A stretch of DNA of 64,000 nucleotides, taken from assembly GCF_004769555.1 (NCBI RefSeq), contig NZ_RQFY01000001.1:496001-560000 (forward strand), given 5' to 3'. Shown in pieces: positions 25,600 through 34,200 of this stretch. The translations under genes and the position numbers were made by a program. The notes beneath the pieces are model-generated. The model did no database searches. It saw only the letters and a list, made by a program, of their open reading frames with translations, and was not told the DNA's origin. Source of the DNA: Leptospira koniambonensis (GTDB lineage Bacteria > Spirochaetota > Leptospiria > Leptospirales > Leptospiraceae). Within the stretch, counting starts at the first letter, position 1. The number at the start of each line of letters is the position of its first letter.

Positions 25600-26199
25600 A
25601 TGAAAAAAGAAGAATATAAACTTTTCCTAATTAGGCATGGGGAAACAGAATGGAATAAAGAAAGAAGGTTACAAGGACAAATAGATACCTCTCTTTCAGA
25701 ATATGGTATAGAACAAGCCTTCGCATTAGCCAATAAGTTAAAGAATAAAGAGATAGAGATAATCTTTAGCAGTGACTTAAAAAGAGCGAAAGAAACTTCT
25801 GAAAAAATATCTGATAAATTAGGAATAGAGATCGTATATGATCCAGGTCTCAGAGAGATCCATTTAGGAGAAGCACAAGGAATTTTAGAATCGGAACTTT
25901 CTAGTATATTTGGAGAAGGATCATTTTCCAACTGGAAGAGTTCTGATCGGATCCACGATCAGTTTAGATTTTCTGGTGGAGAAAGTAAATCCGAAGCAGG
26001 GTCAAGGATCATCAAAACTATATTAAATTTATTGAAAATTTATGGAAAAAAGAATGTAGCGATTTGCAGTCATGGATTTGTTCTATCTAGATTTTTTGAG
26101 CACTTTTCTCTACAGGAATTTCCTCATTCTAAAATTGGAAATTGTGAAGTATTAGATTTATCTATTTCGTTAGAGATTTCGGAAAAAATTTATCAATAA
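25600..26199 (+). CDS. Histidine phosphatase family protein (second CobC candidate)
   Basis: 199-residue histidine phosphatase with the standard LIRHGETEWNKERRLQGQ motif, SSDLKRAKETSE, LREIHLGEAQG and CSHGFVLSRF. It closes the operon nine bases after cbiB, without a visible terminator. It is a good candidate for alpha-ribazole phosphatase, but general phosphoglycerate-mutase-like phosphatases share these motifs. Two such enzymes in one operon may split the dephosphorylation of different loop intermediates. Confidence 0.82.
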   Translation: MKKEEYKLFLIRHGETEWNKERRLQGQIDTSLSEYGIEQAFALANKLKNKEIEIIFSSDLKRAKETSEKISDKLGIEIVYDPGLREIHLGEAQGILESELSSIFGEGSFSNWKSSDRIHDQFRFSGGESKSEAGSRIIKTILNLLKIYGKKNVAICSHGFVLSRFFEHFSLQEFPHSKIGNCEVLDLSISLEISEKIYQ

Positions 26200-26283
26200 T
26201 GATTAAAAATTAGAACAATCTTTTTTGAAACTTATAAAACTTTTTTCATTGAATAAAAAGATACGATCCAAAAGATCGACTTA

Positions 26284-26400
26284 ACTTTCAGGATGAAGTT
26301 GGGTGTAATTCCCACGCTGACCCGCAACTGTGATCGGAACAGATCAGAAAGATTTTATCTTTTTGTTTTTACTCCGCAAGCCAGATCTCCCTGCAGACTG
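26284..26400 (+). ncRNA. Cobalamin riboswitch upstream of the TonB-dependent receptor
   Basis: GGATGAAGTTGGGTGTAATT, then CCCACGCTGACCCGCAACTGT, and a 3' B12-box-like CCGCAAGCCAGATCTCC near 26373-26389 define a cobalamin aptamer. It lacks the long P6 segment with CACTGG/TGGGAAG that the riboswitch at 7446 has, so the two look like different subclasses. It lies 214 bases ahead of the receptor start and should repress it when cobalamin is plentiful. Confidence 0.88.
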
Positions 26401-26457
26401 ATACCTCGAGGTTAGGTACGTTAGCATTCTCGCCAAGCACGTCCGTGCATTCGCGAA

Positions 26458-26486
26458 GGGCCCCGGAAGTTAAAAATCGGGGCTCC
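26458..26486 (+). promoter_or_regulatory. GC-rich hairpin between riboswitch and receptor gene
   Basis: GGGCCCCG (26458-26465) can pair with CGGGGCTC (26478-26485) with one wobble, an unusually GC-rich stem in this AT-rich leader. No T-tract follows, so a simple intrinsic terminator is unlikely. It probably belongs to the expression platform or to a conserved leader structure. Confidence 0.4.
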
Positions 26487-26613
26487 GCAAACCAGGATAA
26501 ATCCTAATTTTGTATATTAGAATATTTATATATTCCTATTTTGACATAAATTAGACTAACATTTGTTAGTTTATCTTTGTTTCGGAAGTTTTCCAAAGAA
26601 AACGGACGAAAAC

Positions 26614-28764
26614 ATGAGGCAAAACATTCTTCGGTATGCCGGCATCGGCATATCCATATCGTATTTTATATGTGCGATCTTCTCCCCTATCCTTTCTCAG
26701 GATGAGGAAACAAAACCGACTAACGGAAAAGAAAGGACAGAAGCAGAAAAATTAGAGCTTAAGAAAAAAATCTCTGAATACAAACCGGATGCTATCGTGA
26801 TCAGAGATAGAAGATCTAACTTAATAGGGATCGCTTCTTCCGCAAGTGAAGGAGTTGTAGGTTCCGATCAGATTAAAACAAGACCAATCATGAGACAGGG
26901 AGAAGTCGCAGAGTTAATCCCAGGTGTGATCGTAACCCAACATAGCGGTGGAGGAAAAGCAAACCAATTCTTCTTGAGAGGTTTTAACTTAGACCACGGA
27001 ACCGATCTTGCTTCCAATGTGGATGGAATGCCCGTCAATAATGTTAGTCACGCCCACGGCCAAGGTTATACCGATCTGAACTTTCTTATTCCAGAACTTG
27101 TGGAACAAATGCAATATAAGAAAGGAGTTTATTACGCAGACCAAGGAGATTTTGCATCTGCAGGTGCATTCAATATTTCTTATTTTAAAAGTTTAGCAAA
27201 AGGTATTGCGAGTGTGGAAGGTGGAACCTTAGGTTATGCAAGAACTCTTATAGCAAAGTCACATAAAGTCGGACCAGGAGATCTTTTATACGCAATCGAA
27301 GCATCTCATAATGACGGTCCTTGGGTGATTTCAGATAACTTTAGAAGAGTAAATGGTGTTACAAGTTATTCTGTAGGTGATAAACAAAAAGGATTTAGCA
27401 TCAGTCTTATGGGCTATAAAGGTAGCTGGCATTCAACAGGACAGGCACCTAAAAGAGCACTTAGAATGGGAGATTCTTGGTTAGATCCTGATTCAGGTTT
27501 GAGCAGATTCGAAAGTGTGGATCATAACGATGGTGGATGGTCAAACAGAGCAAGTGTTAATTTTGAAGCTCATCGTTTAGAAAGAGGATACGAGGCAAAA
27601 ACTCAATTTTATGGAATATATTACGATTTACGATTATTCTCTAACTTCACTTATTATTTAGATGATCCAGTAAGAGGAGACCAACACGAACAAGCAGATA
27701 GAAGAACGATAGCTGGAAGTAAATCAAGTTATAAAGATATCAGCGAATTTTGGGGGCTTCGTATAGAGAATACGATTGGGCTCCAAATCAGAAGAGATTA
27801 CATCCAGAACGGTTTATTTCATACTGAAAAAAGAGCCAGGTTAGAAACAGTTAGAGAAGATGGAATTATTCAGTTAAGTTCAGGACTATATTATGAAAAC
27901 AAGATACAGTGGTCTAAAAAATTCAGAACAGTACTCGGCGTCCGAGGAGATTATTATAAATTTAATGTAGATGATTGGGGAACGAAAGAAAGATCAGATA
28001 GAAATGCAAGGATCTATAGCCCAAAAGGAAGTATTATTATAGGACCATGGTATAAGACTGAATTTTATATAAGCGGCGGCTACGGATTCCATAGTAATGA
28101 TGCAAGAGGTGTGGTGCAAAAAACAGATTCTGCGGATCCACTGGTTCAAACAAGAGGTGGAGAAGTTGGACTAAGGACCGAACCAGTACACGGTTGGCAA
28201 TCCACATTCTCAGTTTGGCAATTGGATATGAATTCTGAACTTTTATTTACAGGAGACAATGGAACCACAGAAGCAAGTAGACCAAGCACTCGAAAAGGAT
28301 TCGAATGGGCAAATTATTATTCTTATAACTCTTGGCTCATGATAGATGCTGACTTTGCAACTTCCAGATCCAGATTCAGAGATGATGATCCTTCAGGAAA
28401 TTATATCCCAGGATCCATACGCAATACATTAGCATCAGGGATCACATTAAAAAATCCTGATGGATTTTTTGGATCTCTAAGAGTAAGATATTTCGGAAAT
28501 CGTTCATTGATTGAAGACAATACAGTCCGCTCTCCTGCAACAACTACTGTAAACTTCCAGTTTGGAAGGAATTTTGGAGAAGATCTGAGTATTGTTTTCG
28601 AAGTATTCAATTTATTGAATACTCATGTAAGCGATATAGATTATTATTATGCTTCCAGATTAAAGAATGAAGCTGTCGGTCCGAACGAAGGAGGATATAA
28701 TGATATTCATACCCACCCAGCTCAGCCAAGATCAATTCGACTTTCTATGAGGTCTTCTTTTTAG
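26614..28764 (+). CDS. TonB-dependent outer-membrane receptor, probably for cobalamin or related corrinoid
   Basis: 716-residue TonB-dependent receptor. A signal peptide covers about residues 1-29 from the ATG at 26614, which I prefer to an earlier frame start at 26563 that would add 17 residues before it. A TonB-box-like PDAIVIRD lies near residue 60, and the plug domain has VAELIPGVIVTQHSGGGKAN and FFLRGFNLDHGTD. The barrel continues to the C-terminal SMRSSF, with the final aromatic residue typical of barrels. The cobalamin riboswitch directly upstream points to a corrinoid (or cobalt complex) as ligand; this plug subfamily is broad and not itself diagnostic. Confidence 0.88.
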   Translation: MRQNILRYAGIGISISYFICAIFSPILSQDEETKPTNGKERTEAEKLELKKKISEYKPDAIVIRDRRSNLIGIASSASEGVVGSDQIKTRPIMRQGEVAELIPGVIVTQHSGGGKANQFFLRGFNLDHGTDLASNVDGMPVNNVSHAHGQGYTDLNFLIPELVEQMQYKKGVYYADQGDFASAGAFNISYFKSLAKGIASVEGGTLGYARTLIAKSHKVGPGDLLYAIEASHNDGPWVISDNFRRVNGVTSYSVGDKQKGFSISLMGYKGSWHSTGQAPKRALRMGDSWLDPDSGLSRFESVDHNDGGWSNRASVNFEAHRLERGYEAKTQFYGIYYDLRLFSNFTYYLDDPVRGDQHEQADRRTIAGSKSSYKDISEFWGLRIENTIGLQIRRDYIQNGLFHTEKRARLETVREDGIIQLSSGLYYENKIQWSKKFRTVLGVRGDYYKFNVDDWGTKERSDRNARIYSPKGSIIIGPWYKTEFYISGGYGFHSNDARGVVQKTDSADPLVQTRGGEVGLRTEPVHGWQSTFSVWQLDMNSELLFTGDNGTTEASRPSTRKGFEWANYYSYNSWLMIDADFATSRSRFRDDDPSGNYIPGSIRNTLASGITLKNPDGFFGSLRVRYFGNRSLIEDNTVRSPATTTVNFQFGRNFGEDLSIVFEVFNLLNTHVSDIDYYYASRLKNEAVGPNEGGYNDIHTHPAQPRSIRLSMRSSF

Positions 28765-28767
28765 GAT

Positions 28768-29529
28768 CTATTTTTTGACGTAGTCTCGTATTACTAAAAT
28801 ACGGTCTACGTCTACTTCCTTATTTTTAGGAACGGATTTAGTGAATGTAAAAACCTCAGTACTAAGTCCATTTTTAGAAAGTAAAACACCATGCGAAGGA
28901 ACTGACTCCAAAGGGATTTTTTCTGCTAGATGATTATCTAACTCGAAACTTTCCATATCAGGAAGATTTTTCATACTCAATACATCACCAAGAGGTTTCC
29001 CAATTGCATCAGATTCCAGCCAACCGGTGAGCTTTTCTGCAGACAAATTCATAAAAGAGATCTGCCCTTTTGAATCAAAAGCAATCACTCCTTCGTGCAT
29101 ATTTCGAAGTTCAGTAGAAACGAGCCTCGCCTTCTCCAATAGCTCCTTCTCAACTTCATGTTTATAAAGGATCAATTCGATCACAATCTGCAGTTCTCTT
29201 GTCTGAAAAGGTTTCAGGATATATGCATTCGGTTCTGTTAATTTAGCTCTGGTCAATGTCTGAGAATCCGAAGAAGCAGTGATATAAACAATAGGAACAT
29301 CTAAAAATTTCCTGATCCTTTTAGCAGCGTCTATCCCATCCAAATATCCATTCGCAAGAACTATATCAATTAAGATCAGATCAGGCTGAAGAGCAATTGC
29401 CTGTTTGACCGCAGTTTCGCCTGTATTTGCAATACTAGGCTCGGGATATCCCATCCTTATCAGTCTATGACGGATATCCTGGGCAACAAGCCCTTCGTCC
29501 TCTACGATCAAAATCCTAGTATCTTTCAT
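28768..29529 (-). CDS. Response regulator with C-terminal PAS domain
   Basis: 253-residue protein with a receiver domain (acceptor Asp55 in LILIDIVLANG, conserved Lys in YILKPFQT) and a PAS-like domain from about residue 145 (MHEGVIAFDSKGQISFMNLS). It has no DNA-binding or catalytic domain, so it probably signals through protein contact. The ATG at 29529 has GGAAAAG just before it and is preferred to the TTG at 29541. It is last in the four-gene minus-strand module headed by the poly-HAMP kinase, and its stop lies only four bases from the stop of the convergent receptor gene. Confidence 0.85.
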   Translation of the reverse strand: MKDTRILIVEDEGLVAQDIRHRLIRMGYPEPSIANTGETAVKQAIALQPDLILIDIVLANGYLDGIDAAKRIRKFLDVPIVYITASSDSQTLTRAKLTEPNAYILKPFQTRELQIVIELILYKHEVEKELLEKARLVSTELRNMHEGVIAFDSKGQISFMNLSAEKLTGWLESDAIGKPLGDVLSMKNLPDMESFELDNHLAEKIPLESVPSHGVLLSKNGLSTEVFTFTKSVPKNKEVDVDRILVIRDYVKK

Positions 29530-29589
29530 TTTCTTTTCCAAAATATTCGAACTTTATTAAATTAGAATATTATTATTCCTCTAATTAGA

Positions 29590-30069
29590 TCAAACACCAG
29601 CTTCTTCCGAGGAAGGTTTGATCAGGTCTCTTACTCCGTGGAGTATGGCAGACATATTCCTTCTTTCTCTTTTTCTTTTTTTATCCAACCCATGTTTATT
29701 CAAAGCGATCTCAATCGCTATTTGCAATTCTTTGGTTTGGAAAGGTTTAAGTAGATAACCGTATGGCCTTGTTGGTTTACTACGAACAAGAGTAGACTCA
29801 TCTGCATAAGCAGTAAGATAGATCACTGGCAGATCCATCTTATCCAAAATTTCCTGGACTGTTTCTATTCCGTCGTAATTCCCTCTAGACAACATAATAT
29901 CCATAAGAAGAAGGTCCGGTTTATCTAAATAAACCTTTCTTAATGCTTCATTTCCTGTAGAGGCGATACTTACGAAATCATAACCGAGATCGGATAATTT
30001 ACTAAGTATATCTTTGGCTACGATACTCTCGTCTTCTACTATCAGTATTTTTGCTTCGCTCGAGATCAT
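29590..30069 (-). CDS. Single-domain response regulator
   Basis: 159-residue receiver protein: acidic pocket VEDES, acceptor Asp57 in LLLMDIMLSRG, and the switch Thr/Lys in YLTAYA and YLLKPFQTKEL. A basic C-terminal tail (DKKRKRERR) follows the receiver. It resembles the receiver of the next gene (28768), so the two may have arisen by duplication. Its start overlaps the stop of the REC-kinase gene by four bases, implying coupled translation and shared phosphate flow. Confidence 0.88.
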   Translation of the reverse strand: MISSEAKILIVEDESIVAKDILSKLSDLGYDFVSIASTGNEALRKVYLDKPDLLLMDIMLSRGNYDGIETVQEILDKMDLPVIYLTAYADESTLVRSKPTRPYGYLLKPFQTKELQIAIEIALNKHGLDKKRKRERRNMSAILHGVRDLIKPSSEEAGV

Positions 30070-31241
30070 TTTCGGACACGGCTCCTTTCGCGAAAGACTA
30101 ACGTGAACTTAGTCCCCTTGCTCCGATCCAAGATCAAACTTCCGTCTATTTGCTGGGTCAAAGTATTGACTAATTGTAAACCCAAAGAATCTGTTTGTCG
30201 ATAGTCAATTTCTTCCGGAAATCCCACCCCATCATCTTCTACAGTCAATGAATACTCTTCGTATTTAGCTGTAATAGAGATCTGAATAGTCCCTTCTTCT
30301 CTGTCCCTAAATCCATATTTTAAGGAATTTGTAACAAGTTCTGTGACAATTAACCCGCAATGGATCGCAGTATCTAACGTTAGATGGACTGATTCTGCGT
30401 GTATTTCAAATCTGATCCTAGAATTTACCCTGTAAGTTCTTAAGAGGTTGGTAACCAAACTGTTGAGGTATTCTTGGAAGTCAGTATGCGCCAGATCTTC
30501 ATTTTGGTATAACAACTCATGAATGAGAGCTATAGACTTGATCCTGGATTGGCAATCCTGGAACATTTCTAAAGACTTACGATCCGTTATATAGTTTCCT
30601 TGCAGACTTAAGATACTGGAAACAATCTGAAGATTGTTCTTAACCCTATGATGGATCTCTCTTAACAGAACTTCTTTTTCTTTTAAAGAAGCGGTTAATG
30701 CTTCTTCGGCCCGCTTCCGTTCTGCAATCTCGGTCATTAGCTCATTGTTTACTCTATGTAGCTCGAAAGTCCTTTCTTCTACACGGATCTCCAACTCATC
30801 ATGACTTTGTCTCAGAAGCTCTTCTTGGATTCTTAATATTTTATTTTTCCTATGCAGATCAACGAAAACGGCTGCTTTAGATCTAAGTATCTCCGGTGCA
30901 GTTGGTTTTACTAAGAAGTCCACCGCTCCCAAAGAATACCCTTTGAACATTCCAGTTTCGTTATTTGCGTAAGCAGTAAGAAAGATGATTGGGATCTTAG
31001 CACATTTTTCCCTTTGACGGATGAGCGCCGCCGCTTCGAAACCATCCATTCCAGGCATTCTTACATCCATGAAGATCAATGCAACTTCGTCCGGTTCGTC
31101 CAGAAGTGCCTTTAATGCTTCTTCTCCTGAACCAGCCTTGATCAAATTTAATTCAGGGCTCTTAAGAATATGCTCCATTACCTGTAGATTATCAGCATGA
31201 TCATCTACTAACAGAATACTCACTTTCATTGGTTGTTCCAT
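30066..31241 (-). CDS. Receiver-histidine kinase protein (HisKA_2 type)
   Basis: 391-residue soluble protein with an N-terminal receiver (acceptor Asp59 in ALIFMDVRMPGMDG), a coiled-coil linker (about 130-180), and a HisKA_2 kinase core with LLREIHHRVKNNLQIVSSIL followed by an HATPase domain (VTELVTNSLKYGF, VEDDGVGFPE). The ATG at 31241 lies five bases after the poly-HAMP kinase stop with AGGTAGAAG upstream; a GTG at 31256 and an ATG at 31229 are alternatives. It probably takes phosphate or a conformational signal from the giant kinase and passes it to the two downstream receivers. Confidence 0.88.
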   Translation of the reverse strand: MEQPMKVSILLVDDHADNLQVMEHILKSPELNLIKAGSGEEALKALLDEPDEVALIFMDVRMPGMDGFEAAALIRQREKCAKIPIIFLTAYANNETGMFKGYSLGAVDFLVKPTAPEILRSKAAVFVDLHRKNKILRIQEELLRQSHDELEIRVEERTFELHRVNNELMTEIAERKRAEEALTASLKEKEVLLREIHHRVKNNLQIVSSILSLQGNYITDRKSLEMFQDCQSRIKSIALIHELLYQNEDLAHTDFQEYLNSLVTNLLRTYRVNSRIRFEIHAESVHLTLDTAIHCGLIVTELVTNSLKYGFRDREEGTIQISITAKYEEYSLTVEDDGVGFPEEIDYRQTDSLGLQLVNTLTQQIDGSLILDRSKGTKFTLVFRERSRVRK

Positions 31242-31246
31242 ATCTT

Positions 31247-34200
31247 CTACCTGCACAACAACACCCTAAGTAGAGAAAGCAAATGGTCCACACTTACCGG
31301 CTTAGTTATATATTCGGTCGCGCCGGCCTCTATACATTTTTCTCGATCCCCTTTCATCGCTTTTGCTGTAAGCGCTAAAATAGGGAGGTTTACAAATTCG
31401 GCTTTAGACCTGATTACTTTCATTGCCTCGTATCCGTCCATATCAGGCATCATCACGTCCATGAGAACGATTTCTATGTCCGGATTTTTTTCCAAAATTT
31501 TAATTCCGTCTAAGGCATTCTCCGCATAATGAATTTTCATTTTATGTAATTCTAACATACTCGTTAATGCAAATATATTCCTTACATCGTCATCCACGAT
31601 CAGTACTTTATGACCTTCGAGAGAATAAGTGTCTCCTGATTTAGAAATAGATTCTGGTTCATGTAAATGGATCTTCACTTCTTCCAAAGAAGTCGCATAA
31701 GAACTTACAAATTTCAGAATATTCGAACCATTAAAAGATAGAAGTTTCTGAAAATTTTCCGGACCATTCTGCTCATCGGAATAAAAAAGTATCAATGTTC
31801 TTTCCGGATCCAATAAAGTGATCTTGGAAACCAAATCAGAAACAGACATATCCTTAAATTCGTTTCCAATCAGTATACAATCCGGGATCTCTTTTTTCAG
31901 AATGTCCAAAAGTTCCTGACCTGAATCAATACTTCTCAGTACAAGATCCTTAGAGGTAAGTTTATCCATTAGGAATTCAGAATGTTCCTTCCCTATTCCA
32001 CAAACATAAAGTGTTTTGTCTGTTTTGTGTAGATAGGTTTTGATCTTCTCGAATGCCTCGTTCAAAGATTCTATTCCTACAGGTTTTCTCAAATGAGAGA
32101 TCGCTCCTATTTCCAGACTTCTTCTCCAATCATTTTCTCCGGAAAGAACATGAACTGGAAGTTGTCTGAGTTTAGGATTTCGTTTTAGCCAATTTAGGAT
32201 TAAACTTCCATCCATATCCGAGAGTTGGACGTCCAACAAGACTGCATTAAAAGAAGATTCCTGCAATGCAGAGATCCCGCTCTTTCCATCTAATGCAACT
32301 GTTCCTTTAAAACCGTTACTTTTAGCGATCTCTAAAAGTGATTTAGCGAATGTTTCATCCTCTTCTATGATCAAAACCTTTTCTTTGGATTCGTTTTCCG
32401 TCTCATCTTCCAGAACTCTTCGAGTGGCTTTGATCTTACTTCTTACATAAGAATCGCTGGAGCTAGCAGGATCATAGTCAGGATTTTCAGACCATTTGAT
32501 TGAATCTGGTTCGATTGGATTTTCTTCTACCTGGATATAATCCAGCGGAAGGTATAAAGTGAACTTACTTCCTACCTCTGGCTCACTTTCCAGTTTCAAT
32601 TCTCCACCTAAGATACGTGTAATCTCTTTACTGATAGAAAGTCCGAGTCCTGTTCCTCCGTATTTCCTACTCGTACTACCATCTGCTTGTCGGAATGCTT
32701 CGAAGATCAGCCCCTGTTTCTCTGCAGAAATTCCAATACCCGTATCTATCACGGAGAATGCGATCACACCGCCTGCTTGGCCTAAGATTTTATGATCTTT
32801 ACTCCAGCCGGAAGGAGAAGATTCGATCCTTAATTTCACTCCACCTTTATGAGTAAATTTGAATGCGTTTGATAGAAGGTTCTGCAGGATCTGCTGCAAT
32901 CTTTGTAAATCAGTAGTGATCCTGGAAGGTAGTTCATGGTCTATTTCAACTTGGAATTTTAAATCCTTATTCCTTGCAGTTTCTCTAAAGGAACGATCCA
33001 GATACCCTCCTAATTCTTCTATGGAAACCGAATCCAGATCCACACTCATTTTACCGGACTCAATTTTAGAAAGATCTAATATATCATTAATCAATTGTAA
33101 TAGATCGTTTCCGGAACTATGGATTGTTTTTGCATATTCAGTCTGCTTTTCAGAAAGGTTTCTACTCTCGTTATCATATAATAAACGAGAAAGGATCAGC
33201 ATATTATTCAAAGGAGTTCTTAACTCATGAGACATGTTTGCCAAAAACTCAGATTTGTATCTGGAAGTGAGCGCAAGCTGACGCGCCTTTTCTTCCAAGG
33301 AATGTCTTGCTTGTTCTACTTCTCTGTTTTTTCTTTCTACCTCACTGTTCTTTTTGGCAAGTAGCCTAGCTTTTTCTTCCAACTCTTCGTTCTTTTCCTG
33401 CAACTCCTCCCTTTGGTCCTTGAGCATATCCTCGGAAGCTTTCAGGGATTTGGCTTGTTCTTCCAAACGTTGGTTGGTATTGGTCAATTCTTCTTGTCGT
33501 CCTTGCAACTCTTCCGTCAAAGTTTGAGATTGGATCAGAAGTTCTTCTGTTCTCATACCTGCAGCAATCGTGTTCAATACAATCCCGATACTTTCAGTCA
33601 ACTGATCCAAGAAGTTCAAATGGATAGGAGTGAAGTTGGAGAAGGAGGCAAGTTCTATCACTGCCTTCACTTCTCCCTCGAATAACACTGGTAAGACGAC
33701 TATATTAATAGGAGGCGCTTCTCCTAAAGCCGAATTGATCATGATATAGCTGGAAGGAACTTGTGTAACGAGTATCCTTTCTTTCTCGAGGAAACATTGA
33801 CCAATCAAACCTTCTCCCGGATAAAAACGATTGGATACATTCTTTCTTTCTTGGTAAGCATAACTTACAAGTAGTTTGAGTAATGGGCCTTCTTCCACGT
33901 TTTCTGTAATGAAGAAAGCTCCATGTTGTGCAGAAACAAGTGGCGCAAGTTCAGACAAGATAAGCTTACTTACGTTGACTAAGTTTCTTTGCCCTTGTAA
34001 TAATCTTGTGAATTTTGCAAGGTTTGTTTTTAACCAGTCTTGCTCTGTGTTGATCCGAGTTGTTTCCCTTAAGTTTCGGATCATTTCGTTGATGTTATCC
34101 GATAAAGCTGCCACCTCACCGGCTGCTTGGATAGTAACTGTTCGAGATAGATCTCCCTTGGTCACACCCGTTGCCACTTCTGCAATTGCTCGTACCTGTG

